A DNA stretch of 34,151 nucleotides from DATFLS01 sp964413425 (GCA_964413425.1 CAYPST010000036.1:1-34151); one strand, 5' to 3'. Counted from the first letter of the stretch, positions 1 to 8,957 are shown. Translations and numbers: made by a program. Notes: generated from the sequence alone by a model not told the origin.

Positions 1-4
1 GGCG

Positions 5-30
5 AAAACCCTTTAATAGCGGGTGTTTTT
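5..30. terminator. possible terminator hairpin at window edge
   Basis: AAAACCC is followed after nine bases by GGGTGTTTTT, so a short stem with one bulged G and a T-run can form. It could end transcription of a gene lying before the window. The stem is weak and no upstream gene is visible, so this is only a candidate. Confidence 0.25.
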
Positions 31-222
31 GGCATTGCCGGTGTCAAACTTAAGCAGAGCTCACGTTAATAAATTGATCCTGAGGCAGGTGTGAGGTATC
101 CATGGTAATGCTCCGTATTTATGGAAATACATACAGGAGAGCACTATCTCTGATAACGTTTTATTGTATTAAATCCGTAATGTGAAATAGTATTTTTCAA
201 TGTACCCAATGGGCCCGCGTGG

Positions 223-390
223 CCAGAAAAAACGCCAACACTGTCATTCTGAAAAAAGTGCGCCGAAGGTATCCCCCTGGGAAAGAATCTGCTTCGAAAA
301 GGACCTGCTCACGGAGGGGATTCTTCACCGGAGGGACTCCCTTGGAGTGCTCATGCTTAGAATGACAGTCCATTCCGGCGTTTTCTCTGG
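223..390. repeat. palindromic intergenic element with ~30-bp inverted ends
   Basis: The left end (223-249) reads CCAGAAAAAACGCC and then ACTGTCATTCT. The right end (359-390) is its imperfect complement, with AGAATGACAGT exactly complementary over 11 bp and GGCGTTTTCTCTGG pairing with the outer part. About 110 bases of non-coding interior lie between them. No flanking target duplication is evident. The only reading frame across it (200-433) has no protein-like features. It resembles a MITE or REP-type insertion; the AGAAAACGCC core recalls the ends of the elements at 9,119 and 19,085. Confidence 0.6.
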
Positions 391-482
391 TGAGGCTCAG
401 CCCATTTCACACAACGGGGTTTATATAACCTGAAATAGCCATAGAATCAGTCAATCGAATGACCCGTAGTGTCTGGATGCAG

Positions 483-866
483 CTAAGCAGCAGGTTGTGG
501 GCGCCGGAACAGAAAATAGGCGTAGCCAAGTGCTAAAATGAGGAATATTCCGACTGGGACCAAACCCATAATGCTCATTATACCTGAAACGGTACCACTA
601 ACGGATACAATAAAACCAATGATATGGTAGATCAAAAAGGCGAGGATGATAGCCCACTGGGCTTCAGGATCTGCAACGTTTCGGGCAAACCAGGCCAACA
701 TCCCAATGCCGATGTTCGCACTCCCAAAGTACCGGCCTAACAGACTCGCACTCGGATTATTAGCGATGCCATGCATAGAGAACATGGTCGCCGGCACCAG
801 CAGTTCGCCAAGACCATAAGCTACCGCGATGACAGCATTGATGATCAAGAGGTGTTTGAGCTTCAT
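483..866 (-). CDS. small four-helix membrane protein, unknown function
   Basis: The protein of 127 residues begins MKLKHLLIINAV. The ATG at 866 is preferred because AAGGAGG (874-880) lies 7 bases upstream; an adjacent ATG at 869 is possible, and a longer frame reaching 947 has no such site. Four hydrophobic segments are visible at about residues 5-25, 45-62, 70-95 and 100-120, linked by short polar loops, and the end is basic (FRRPQPAA). It should be an inner-membrane protein. No family is recognised with confidence and no catalytic motif is seen. It stands alone, flanked by repeat-rich non-coding DNA, with no obvious operon partner. Confidence 0.7.
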   Translation of the reverse strand: MKLKHLLIINAVIAVAYGLGELLVPATMFSMHGIANNPSASLLGRYFGSANIGIGMLAWFARNVADPEAQWAIILAFLIYHIIGFIVSVSGTVSGIMSIMGLVPVGIFLILALGYAYFLFRRPQPAA

Positions 867-869
867 CAT

Positions 870-1592
870 TATTCCTCCTTTGTTCAGATTGGATTTGTAA
901 GTCTCAAAGCCATTGACTGTTCTGAACCAGCTCCGGGTTGATAACACATTTCAGCCCATAAGTTCTGTAATACGTTGCACTGTGTTTTCTGCGTTCCGGA
1001 TCGTCGCCATACTCAAATAATTCTACGTGTTCTCAACTCACTAAAGTTCAGGCAAATCGTGCATAGCACATCGCAGACGGGACTGAAGAGGTATTGGGTG
1101 AAATAAACGCACCATATATGCAATGATAATAATATAATAACATAAATAAAGCGGGGTATATGCCTGGTTGGTCCGATTTTGTTAATTCTGATGGTCAATC
1201 ATGTGTCCAATATTATTAAGATGTGTAAGTGATCTCAAGGACAATACATACCACGCCTCCGGATAAATCCGGTTATTCACCACGGCCTGTTACCTGATAA
1301 ATACAAACAAAAATAAAGTGTTATGCCATATCGGAGATCGCCTTGAAAAGGTCTTCCAAAGGTGGCTTTCCCCACAGGGATGCCTTCGGCAGGGACCTTC
1401 GGGGCAAAGAATACAGAGACCATCCCGGCAAAATCCCTTCCCCGAAGAAATCACCTTGGGACGAAATGAAAAAATGACAACGGATGGTTTCTGTGTTCAG
1501 AAAGTATTTATCCACCAATATACTATCTGTAGTAAAGTTTGACCGGTTGTATCTGTTCCCCGGGTTATAAACACCCGCGGAATAAAAAAATT
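870..1592. other. long intergenic region with repeat-like debris
   Basis: More than 700 bases carry no convincing gene. The centre (about 1,100-1,320) is AT-rich. Around 1,350-1,450 the sequence becomes rich in CCTTCGGGG-type motifs; the stretch 1,395-1,411 (ACCTTCGGGGCAAAGAA) matches 16 of 17 bases inside the element at 19,085-19,321, so it is probably a fragment of related filler DNA. The two opposing frames at 1,318-1,542 run through this repeat and look spurious. Confidence 0.5.
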
Positions 1593-2114
1593 ATGATGAG
1601 CGCCAAACAGTTCCGATATTTTCCGTTGTTCCTGCTAGTAAGTTTGCTAGGGTTGTTAGAATCCTGCGCTTTCTATTCAACGGAAGTTCATCTGGATAAT
1701 ACCATTTGCCGGGGCGCCCGATGGAATCCGGATCATTCGAAAGTGGCCTTCATTTCCTACTCCACAGCCTGGCGGAATGAAAAGGTCCTGGACAGTTCCC
1801 TGAGTATCTTCAGACGAATTGCCTTATACATGTATATCCCGGAGGATGATTCTCTGCAAAGAATTTTCGATTATGGCTCGGGACCCCGCCACGGGCGGTG
1901 GTCGAGCCGCATTGCTTTTTTCGACTCGGCCCTGTACTTCAAACTCCATTTGTACGGCGGCTGGAAATGGCTGATCCGGGAGGATTCCACCTATTCCTTC
2001 GGATCATGGGTATGTATGTTGGAGATAGAATTGAGCAGCAGGATCAATCGATTCTCTGTAGCCGGAAATTGCCCCCACAAGGACCTCTTCTCCGGGGTGC
2101 GGACCCGATTCTAA
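1593..2114 (+). pseudogene. N-terminal part of a beta-propeller-like lipoprotein, probably frameshifted
   Basis: Starting at the ATG pair 1593/1596, the product has a signal peptide ending LLESC (Cys25), so a lipoprotein is likely. It continues with GARWNPDHSKVAFISY, which resembles the PD40/TolB-type propeller blade motif. The last 40 or so residues look unlike a folded protein. The +1-shifted frame (about 2,000-2,122) reads more plausibly, suggesting a frameshift near 1,980-2,010. No good ribosome-binding site precedes the start. A second piece at 2,271-2,615 in the original frame looks like the C-terminal part. Function is unknown. Confidence 0.45.
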
Positions 2115-2270
2115 CGTGCTGAATTACCCATCGGATGGATTGGGCGACCGGGTTCCTGTCAGGACAGAGAGGTAAAACCCCTTATGAGCATGCCGTTAGC
2201 CGCCGCAGCAGGGAACAAAGGGAACCGGGAAGAGGGCGAGTCGGCTCATAAAATCTCCTGATTATACTCT

Positions 2271-2615
2271 GTGGATTGTGGTACCTTTGGACTGGGACCG
2301 GATGGTCAGACTCTGTATTATCTCACCGGCGGCCCAATCTATATCGACGGTCAGCGGGTTAAGGGGAAGGAGCACATTGCCATGGGAGCCGCCCGGGGAC
2401 TGGAGAACCTGCACTTAATCACCTATAACATTCCCCGTCAGAAATACGTTGATCACGGTCGCATCTTCTATACCGACGGCACAAGACCCACCTATGTGAA
2501 CTCCATTACCATCGGGCCTAATGGCAATGTGTATACCCTGGCCCGGTTCGAACATAACGGGAAGGTGATCGAGGATCTGGTGAAGATCCCGGATCCGTTC
2601 TCTGGGGAGAAATAG
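2271..2615 (+). pseudogene. C-terminal fragment of a beta-propeller-like protein
   Basis: The 114 residues contain blade-like repeats such as LGPDGQTLYYL and IGPNGNVYTLARFEHNG and end in IPDPFSGEK. The fragment lacks a credible start: the first codon is not preceded by a ribosome-binding site, and the sequence is protein-like from its very first residues. It shares a frame with the lipoprotein piece at 1,593, from which it is separated by about 155 bases with stops in all frames. Parsimony suggests one propeller lipoprotein gene that has decayed. An independent short gene cannot be excluded. Confidence 0.45.
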
Positions 2616-2936
2616 CACACAGACGACGCAGATTGTGCAGATTACCACAGATAAATATTAAAAGAAAAGTTAAGAGTAAAGAGGAAAGAGTAAAGAGTGG
2701 CCGCTCCTCCCGGCCCCGCCGATCATCAACAGTTGGCAGCAAGCAGTTGGCAGAGGGTGAAGATAACGCCGGAGACCACGAATTATAGAATAGAGAAGTG
2801 AAGAAATATCACTCGGTAATGCGCCTTCCGTTCCGTCACGCATGCGTTCGCCGTTTGCCCTCTTTACTCTTAACTATTTTCCGTCTTTATCAGTGCAAAT
2901 CCCTTGTTTCCGTGTCCATCTGCGTGCTATTCTTTT
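2612..2936. repeat. large imperfect palindrome between convergent genes
   Basis: Outer arms: GAAATAGCACACAGAC-type sequence at 2,609-2,630 opposes GCAGATGGACACGG and GAATAGCACGC read on the other strand at about 2,915-2,937. Inner arms: the 17 bp at 2,668-2,684 (AGTTAAGAGTAAAGAGG) are perfectly complementary to 2,859-2,875. The interior is low-complexity and non-coding. The palindrome fills the whole gap between the stop of the propeller fragment and the stop of the minus-strand aminotransferase. It could form a large cruciform or a bidirectional transcript end. Confidence 0.55.
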
Positions 2937-2943
2937 ACTTAGA

Positions 2944-4299
2944 TCAAACCAGGTCACCGGCGTGCTGATGGATTTTGCTGATGGCTGCGGCGATATCATC
3001 CATGTCGCTTCGGGTTCCCAGCAGCATGTTCTGGAACAGCCAGACCGCTTCTTTGGTCAGCTGATCGTTTTCGGGGCAGCGGTTCTGTTGCTTGTAGTTC
3101 TCAAAGTCCAGCTGGCTGGCGGGATATGTCTTTTGAAACGCTCTCGATTTGAAGGCATCTGCGAGATAGGGCATGGTATTGAGCGGCGTATACCCGCCCG
3201 AGCAGGGGATGCCTTCCTTCCGCAAGGCGGAGAGGAACTTATCTCTGGGAAGACCACTGAAACCATCCGGATCATATCTGAAGGGATAAAGGTGATACGC
3301 TGCCTTGGTGACGCCTTCATATAATCTGTGCGGGAGGATACCCGGGATATCTTTGATCAGTGATGTCAGGTAAGCGGCATTTTCATTCCGGGTTTTCGTT
3401 TGTTCTTCCAGACGCTGGAGTTGGGCGAGTCCGATGGCAGCCTGGTATTCCGCCATGCGGCATTTCGTCCCGGCCATCACATAGCCGTTGCCGGTGACCG
3501 ATCCGTGGGGGCGCCCGAAATTGTGAAATGAGTATGCCTGATCCATGATGTGGTCATCATCGCCAACAATGGCGCCACTTTCTCCGATGGGAATATTTTT
3601 GGAATTCTGGAAGCTGAAGCAGCCAAGGTCACCGAACGATCCCACCCGCTGATGGTTGATCTCCGCGAGCCACGCCTGGCAGGCGTCTTCGACGACCACC
3701 AGATCGTGTTTTTTCGCAACAGCATTGATGGCGGGCATATCGGCGGGTAGCCCGAGAATATGGACGGGGAGAATAGCCCGGGTATTCTCCGTGATTTTGT
3801 CTTCCAGTTTCTCGGGATCAATCTGGAACGTTTCCCGATCCACATCCACGAAAACGGGCATTGCATTATTCTGCAGGATAGCCGCCACAGTCGCCACAAA
3901 CGTGTAGGGTGGGACCAGCACTTCATCCCCGGCCCCGATTCCGAGCACATGCAGCGAGGTGATCAGGGCATGGGTGCCGTTGGTGGTGCCCAGACACCGT
4001 TTGGTCCCGATGACCTGCGCCCATTTTTCCTCGAATTCCTCTACCACATGCGCCCGGGACCACACGCCGCTCCGCAGGACCTCGAGAACCCGCTCCTCAT
4101 CCCTAGCGGGATTCCACATGGGCCACTCAGGCCACCCTTCGGTGCGGACCGGTTGGCCGCCCAGCAGTGCCGGTGTTTCCGCATCTTTGATCAATTTGGC
4201 ATACAGAGATGATGTCGCCCCCAGCGTGAGGGCGGTTCCCAGGCCGGTTAATGAACTCTGTTTTAAAAACTCTCGTCTTGAGAGAATATGTTTACGCAT
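2944..4299 (-). CDS. Tat-exported DegT/DnrJ/EryC1/StrS-family aminotransferase
   Basis: This 451-residue fold-type I PLP enzyme belongs to the family that aminates keto-sugars or keto-cyclitols, usually with glutamate or glutamine as donor. Residues 1-34 are a twin-arginine signal (SRREFLK at 7-13, then a hydrophobic stretch and LYA). PLP residues are visible: Lys234 in QNSKNIPIGE, Asp205 and Gln208 in EDACQAW. The usual GEGG after the lysine reads GESG here. Export through Tat would place a PLP enzyme outside the cytoplasm, which is unusual. GAGGAG lies 8 bases before the ATG. The neighbour at 4,351 is a close paralogue without the signal, 51 bases upstream on the same strand, so the two probably form an operon. 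The substrate is unknown. Confidence 0.85.
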   Translation of the reverse strand: MRKHILSRREFLKQSSLTGLGTALTLGATSSLYAKLIKDAETPALLGGQPVRTEGWPEWPMWNPARDEERVLEVLRSGVWSRAHVVEEFEEKWAQVIGTKRCLGTTNGTHALITSLHVLGIGAGDEVLVPPYTFVATVAAILQNNAMPVFVDVDRETFQIDPEKLEDKITENTRAILPVHILGLPADMPAINAVAKKHDLVVVEDACQAWLAEINHQRVGSFGDLGCFSFQNSKNIPIGESGAIVGDDDHIMDQAYSFHNFGRPHGSVTGNGYVMAGTKCRMAEYQAAIGLAQLQRLEEQTKTRNENAAYLTSLIKDIPGILPHRLYEGVTKAAYHLYPFRYDPDGFSGLPRDKFLSALRKEGIPCSGGYTPLNTMPYLADAFKSRAFQKTYPASQLDFENYKQQNRCPENDQLTKEAVWLFQNMLLGTRSDMDDIAAAISKIHQHAGDLV

Positions 4300-4350
4300 G
4301 AGTCAATCTCCTCGATACTTCAGGAATTTCTTCGTAATAGACATAGGGCC

Positions 4351-5625
4351 TTATGACTGAACCAGTTCCGAGGCATTGATCCGGATTTTGTCAATTGCTT
4401 CCGCAATATCATCCATGTCTGCTTTCGTGCCCAGTAACAGATTCTGGCCGAACCGGACTACCTCGGCACAAAGTTTGTCGTTGGCAGGACACTGGTTCTC
4501 GGCCACATAGCGATCATAGTCGAGTTTCTCTTCGGGGTACCAGTGCCGGTATCCTCTGGAATTCAGCATCTCTTTCAGATAATCCATATCTCTATTTTGC
4601 GGGCTGTATCCGCTTCCACAGGGGATCCCCTCGTCCCGCAGTGCTGAGATGAACTTGCTTCTGGAGAGTCCCTGGAAATGTTCCTTGTTATATAAAAGCG
4701 GGAATCCGTGATAGGCGGCCCGGGTGACGTTCGGGTACAGGCGATGCGGTGAAATTCCGGGGATCTCATTGAGAAGCGATCGCAGGTAATCGGCATTCCG
4801 GTTGCGGATGGTGGTCTGTTCTTCCAGGCGCTCCATCTGTGCCAATCCGATGGCGGCCTGGTATTCGGTCAATCTGCACTTGGAACCGGAAAGCACATAG
4901 GATCCGGAGACCTCGGTGGTCATCGCTCCGTAGGGACGACCGAAATTATGGAGCGAGAACGCCCGGTCCATCATTGCGTCGTCGTCGCCGACCAGGGCAC
5001 CGCCTTCGCCGATGGGCAGATGCTTGGAGTTCTGGAAGCTGAAGCAGCCCAGTTCACCGAAGGAGCCGACTTTCCTGTGATTGATTTCCGCGAGCCAGGC
5101 CTGACAGGCGTCTTCCACCACGTATAAATTGTGCTTTCCGGCGATGGCCATAATCCGTTCCATATCAGCGGGCAGTCCGTAGATGTGCACGGGCAAAATC
5201 ACTCTGGTATGCGGGGTGATTTTCTGTTCGATTTTATCCGGCTCCATCTGGAGCGTCTTCAGGTCGATATCGACGAATATGGGCATGGCATTACACCGGA
5301 TAATCGCGTCGATGGTGGCAATAAAGGTATAGGGAGTCACCAGTACCTCATCTCCCGCATCCACTCCCAATGTCTTCAGTGCCATAATCAAAGCATGGGT
5401 GCCGTTGGTGGTCGCCAGGGCCCGTTTGGTCCCGATTTTCTCCGCCCATTGCGCCTCGAATTCTGCCACCACGTCTGCACGGGACCAGACCCCGCTGCGG
5501 AGCACTTCTACGATGCGTTGTTCATCGGTTTCGGGATTCCATACAGGCCAGTGAGGCCAACCTTTGGTACGGACGGGCGTTCCGCCGAGTGCGGCCGGTT
5601 GATCCGGAGTATTTAAAGGAATCAA
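4351..5625 (-). CDS. DegT/DnrJ/EryC1/StrS-family aminotransferase (cytoplasmic paralogue)
   Basis: The 424-residue protein aligns along its whole length with the following gene, from LGGTPVRTKGWPHWPVWNP to the C terminus, but has no Tat signal. The PLP lysine is Lys201 (QNSKHLPIGEGG); Asp172 and Gln175 lie in EDACQAW. Family knowledge predicts PLP-dependent transamination of a keto-sugar or keto-cyclitol. The start is a TTG at 5625 with AGGAGG 5 bases upstream; no suitable ATG exists before residue 81. It is the first gene of a likely two-gene unit. The tandem arrangement points to a local duplication followed by gain or loss of the export signal. No sugar dehydrogenase partner lies next to it. 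Confidence 0.85.
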   Translation of the reverse strand: MIPLNTPDQPAALGGTPVRTKGWPHWPVWNPETDEQRIVEVLRSGVWSRADVVAEFEAQWAEKIGTKRALATTNGTHALIMALKTLGVDAGDEVLVTPYTFIATIDAIIRCNAMPIFVDIDLKTLQMEPDKIEQKITPHTRVILPVHIYGLPADMERIMAIAGKHNLYVVEDACQAWLAEINHRKVGSFGELGCFSFQNSKHLPIGEGGALVGDDDAMMDRAFSLHNFGRPYGAMTTEVSGSYVLSGSKCRLTEYQAAIGLAQMERLEEQTTIRNRNADYLRSLLNEIPGISPHRLYPNVTRAAYHGFPLLYNKEHFQGLSRSKFISALRDEGIPCGSGYSPQNRDMDYLKEMLNSRGYRHWYPEEKLDYDRYVAENQCPANDKLCAEVVRFGQNLLLGTKADMDDIAEAIDKIRINASELVQS

Positions 5626-5658
5626 AATATCCTCCTTTAATTCATATAAGTTATCTTT

Positions 5659-5832
5659 ATGACTATTAAATCTACTCAGTCCAATTCCCGGAACGGTGCA
5701 AGCTCAGGTCTTTTTCTTCTTCACCCCGGGATTTCCCAACGGGATCCCTTACGGGACATCCCGGGGGTTCCGGGAAAACAGTCCCTCCATTGAACCGTTT
5801 TAATGGTTTTCCTGAGTTGACTTAATAGTCAT
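5659..5832. repeat. 174-bp MITE-like element with 21-bp inverted ends
   Basis: The left end (5,659-5,679) begins ATGACTATTAA and ends ACTCAG. The right end (5,812-5,832) is its complement with only 2 mismatches in 21 bp. Inside are further nested dyads: TTCCCGGAAC versus GTTCCGGGAA, and CCCGGGAT versus ATCCCGGG. It is non-coding and lies upstream of the aminotransferase pair and downstream of the ceramidase-like gene. No clear target-site duplication is seen. Confidence 0.6.
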
Positions 5833-5871
5833 GATTATTTTAAATCATTCGGTTATTTACGGTTTTTCGCC

Positions 5872-7356
5872 TCAGCTGAGCAGCTGTTTTTTCATGGTAA
5901 AATCCGAGGGCATGACCGGTGATTCTTCGGCGTCCAGCAAATAGCGCATACCGGAGGTTAACACTTCCTCGACTCCGGGAGAGACCCGGGACACTCTGCT
6001 GGCCTCGTACCCTCCTTTCGGATAGGAAGCCCTGGTACAGATATAGCCGGGCCCCAGATCACCATACGCGGCCATCGAGACAAACAGATCCGGCCGCATC
6101 TGCCGGGCAGCCAGCTGGTATTCCACATTCAGCTCCCCGGGCATGTGGAGCACACGGACCGATCCCATGTGCAGCGCAGACAGGGTGATGGTTTGACCCA
6201 GTTCGCACCGATGCACCCAGGTGATTTCCCGTGCCAGCTGTTCGGTCGGTTCCTCGGTGAACATGGCGACCAGTTCTGCTTCAGAATAGGTGACATCCTC
6301 CTCGCGAATTTCTGCCGGGAGCAGGACCGGTATCGTTTTCCAGGCGATATCATTCGCGCTGATGGGAACTTTTTCCATTGCACTCCAGGCGTTCGCTATT
6401 CCCTCGGCCAGCCGGCCGGCGAGAACGGGTCTGTTCTCATGGGAGCCGTCATTGTACTTCCCGGCACCGATGTTCCCCCCGGCTCCGTTGAAGTGGAGGT
6501 GAAAGAGGCGGGTCTCTTCTTCCCGCATACGCCGGGCAATGCCAACCGTATCACAACTGACTCCCCCTTCCCGGTAATGACTCTGGGGATGAGTGGCGTA
6601 GTAAGTGAGAGCCGCCACCGGATCCTCCCGGTTCCAGAAGCTGATGACACGGACATCCGGATCAATCAACCCTTCCGGAAATTCCCGCAATTCCGGGTTC
6701 CCTCCTGAGCTTGTGTACCTGGTGTATTTTACCTTGCCATCTTCGCCAAGCAGCCGCCGGGTGGAAGCGAACTTTTCCACTCGGGCCTCTCCGGTCCCAA
6801 GGTGCGTGACCGGTTGTGCATTGCCCAGTGACTCTTGCACTGCTGCTGCCGTGTTGCGAATAGTCTCCCAGGCGAAACCGGCATCGAACCGGTTGCACGG
6901 TAAGCCCCGGGCAAGCATTATCTGCTCCAAATCGAAATCACAGCCCGGAGTGTCGTGTTGATGCAGCGTATGAACCGCTACTCGATCGGGGGAGGTGCCG
7001 GCCGCTTCCGCCAGGGCCATTTTCCAGGCATCATGCCCGCTATTGCTGATCCCAATCCAGTCCACTGAGACAAGAACAACGGGCAATGCCTCAGTTAAAA
7101 TGACCACACCACGACTGCTCAGCAGATCAACAATTCTTTCGGCCGTACCATATGCGAGGGGACTTCCGACAGGTGGGGTTGCATCAACCTGGAATTTTGC
7201 AATGCGGGGAGATTTTGTGCTTTGTATCACCGAACACCTGCTGAAAAGACCACCAGCTAAAGAGAGACCTCCGATGCCAACAAGGCTGCGCTGAAAAAAT
7301 TCGCGTCGAGATAATTGATGCCCGGAGGTTCGGTACTCGTGAGATGACGAATCCAT
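5872..7356 (-). CDS. Tat-exported neutral ceramidase-like hydrolase
   Basis: This 494-residue protein resembles the neutral/alkaline non-lysosomal ceramidase N-terminal domain, a zinc-dependent amidase fold. Evidence is an early PPVGSPLAYG segment, the histidine motif HQHDTPG (132-138), ATHPQSHY (254-261) and a glycine-rich FNGAGGNIG stretch. The N terminus carries a Tat signal (SRREFF at 16-21) followed by a hydrophobic segment and Cys41; the residue before the cysteine is Arg, so lipidation is doubtful. The ATG at 7356 has AAGGAA 6 bases upstream. Family members hydrolyse N-acyl sphingosines, but many bacterial relatives are uncharacterised, so the substrate is left open. It appears monocistronic. 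Confidence 0.75.
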   Translation of the reverse strand: MDSSSHEYRTSGHQLSRREFFQRSLVGIGGLSLAGGLFSRCSVIQSTKSPRIAKFQVDATPPVGSPLAYGTAERIVDLLSSRGVVILTEALPVVLVSVDWIGISNSGHDAWKMALAEAAGTSPDRVAVHTLHQHDTPGCDFDLEQIMLARGLPCNRFDAGFAWETIRNTAAAVQESLGNAQPVTHLGTGEARVEKFASTRRLLGEDGKVKYTRYTSSGGNPELREFPEGLIDPDVRVISFWNREDPVAALTYYATHPQSHYREGGVSCDTVGIARRMREEETRLFHLHFNGAGGNIGAGKYNDGSHENRPVLAGRLAEGIANAWSAMEKVPISANDIAWKTIPVLLPAEIREEDVTYSEAELVAMFTEEPTEQLAREITWVHRCELGQTITLSALHMGSVRVLHMPGELNVEYQLAARQMRPDLFVSMAAYGDLGPGYICTRASYPKGGYEASRVSRVSPGVEEVLTSGMRYLLDAEESPVMPSDFTMKKQLLS

Positions 7357-7449
7357 TTGTAATTCCTTCTGACACTATTCAGGTGAGAACAAGATTACTT
7401 ATACTTATCAATGATACTGTATGAAAGAAATGAGCCATAATCAACAGAT

Positions 7450-7930
7450 AAAATCTCATTGGCGATGTGACAATCTCATTTGTTTTCATGGCCATTAAGA
7501 CGCCTCAGTTTCTATTCCTTCCGTTACTGGATGTGCGGGACGGAGCGGAAGGATCTGTTTGGCGCTCCTGATCCGGATCGCCATGTACAGGTCCTCGCGT
7601 GCGGAATGTACACAGTTTCCCTGCACCTTAATGACTCAACCCCTCGCGGGATCATGCACTGGTGTGGTGGTCGGCCGAAACCCCGAATACGGTCTGCTTA
7701 TTGCGACTCCCTGCCATATTGCCAGAGAGTCCATCGAGCGTCAGGATTGGGCCAGGGACATTGAGACCCTGCAGCCGGGTTCCGGAGCCCGATATTACCG
7801 TTGGTATTGATACGAATGTGCCATGCAGCCTGATGGATACGGACATACAGAGGATGTGACGCTCCTGGCAAACGCATCAGAGGAGGCCTTGCAACAGGGT
7901 CTGGATCGGTCTTTGCTGGCGATCCCGGCA
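7450..7930 (+). other. possible decayed coding region, unrecognised
   Basis: Several short overlapping plus-strand stretches are protein-like but lie in different frames, for example VLACGMYTVSLHLND near 7,590-7,635, GLLIATPCHIARESIERQDW near 7,695-7,755 and GYGHTEDVTLLANASEEALQQGL near 7,835-7,905. This is the pattern of a gene broken by several frameshifts. A hairpin with a CCCGGCAT/ATGCCGGG stem (7,924-7,941) followed by TTT could be the old terminator. I do not recognise the family. The rest of the gap 7,357-8,159 shows nothing else. Confidence 0.3.
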
Positions 7931-8159
7931 TGAATGCCGGGTTTACTATAGAGTGTTATTGCAAGGGCATTTAATAATTGCTGTTTCTGCGCTCCATACA
8001 GGGAAATACAAAAATTTTTCATAGCAAATCCTCTGAAAGAACTATACATTTATTTATATGTAAACCATAGATAAATTCTGGCCAATTCGAAGATTGCCCT
8101 CTGGAGAGCAGCGGAAATACATGACGCGGGCGCAGATTTCACTTCGCAACGCAAGAGTA

Positions 8160-8957
8160 ATGTTTGGATGGTTGAAATATCAACTGGTATCGGTTGTGGC
8201 TGTTCTTCTGGCGTGTTCCACTCTCTTTTCCGAAGGTACCAAAATTCCGGAGGTTGCCGCAAATACGGCGGTGGTGATCACGAACTCTCTTAATGTCCGG
8301 AGTGATCCCGGACTGTATTCACCAGCTGTCACGACTCTCAAGTACGGGGATATTGTCGAAGTTCTCTCCAGGGAATACAAATGGAGTAAAATTCAATCCG
8401 AAGATGGTGAAGGCTGGGTCTATAGCTCATATTTGAAATTTGACTGCAGGGGTTGGGCTGCCGTCGTCACCTTGAATGTCCGGGAAGAATCGTCTTTGCA
8501 GTCTGCGATCATTTTCCGGCTTTCACGCGGTGATCCGGTCCGAATTCTGGATGCTCAGGGCGAATGGTATTACATTACGGCCGGTGGAGAATACGGGTGG
8601 GTATATAAGTCACTCGTCAGTATGTCACCCGTGATCCCGACCGACAAAACGGAACAACGACGGCAGAATTATCTTGCCCGGAATCCGGCTCTGCCCAATA
8701 TTTTTAAGCGAGCTATCGAAGAGGGCACCTTCTTTATCGGTATGAGCCGGGATCAGGTGGAAGCCAGTCTCGGGGAACCACAGGAAATTATTGAGAAAGC
8801 CGGTTTGCCGGTGCAAGAAGAACAATGGATCTATAATTTCAACAGAATAACCATGGGTGACATAACTGTTTCCTCCACCGCTCAGAGCCTCTATTTGAAT
8901 TTTCAATCCGGTTATCTCACGTCCTGGGGAGTGGATTTTTCGGATGAAAATCCTTAA
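8160..8957 (+). CDS. envelope lipoprotein with two bacterial SH3 domains
   Basis: From the ATG at 8160 the product has 265 residues with a lipoprotein-type signal (VVAVLLAC, Cys19). Two SH3_3-like repeats follow: residues about 35-95 (TNSLNVRSDPG ... GWVYSSYL) and 100-155 (VVTLNVREESS ... YGWVYKSL). The C-terminal 75 residues contain GMSRDQVEASLGEP, the pattern seen in SmpA/OmlA-like folds. Such proteins typically bind peptidoglycan or envelope partners. An upstream ATG at 8121 is possible but would spoil the signal peptide. The ribosome-binding site is weak (AAGAG). It is not obviously part of an operon. Confidence 0.75.
   Translation: MFGWLKYQLVSVVAVLLACSTLFSEGTKIPEVAANTAVVITNSLNVRSDPGLYSPAVTTLKYGDIVEVLSREYKWSKIQSEDGEGWVYSSYLKFDCRGWAAVVTLNVREESSLQSAIIFRLSRGDPVRILDAQGEWYYITAGGEYGWVYKSLVSMSPVIPTDKTEQRRQNYLARNPALPNIFKRAIEEGTFFIGMSRDQVEASLGEPQEIIEKAGLPVQEEQWIYNFNRITMGDITVSSTAQSLYLNFQSGYLTSWGVDFSDENP

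Larger units (their letters stand above)
1..482. other. intergenic region without a convincing gene
   Basis: Apart from the possible terminator at 5-30 and the palindromic element at 223-390, nothing interpretable is seen. Short frames here lack ribosome-binding sites and protein-like composition. Confidence 0.6.

Noticed and set aside
200..433. 77-residue plus-strand frame
   Set aside because: It is a read-through of the palindromic element at 223-390 without a ribosome-binding site.
1013..1198. 61-residue minus-strand frame
   Set aside because: Lies in AT-rich non-coding DNA, with no start signal and no conserved features.
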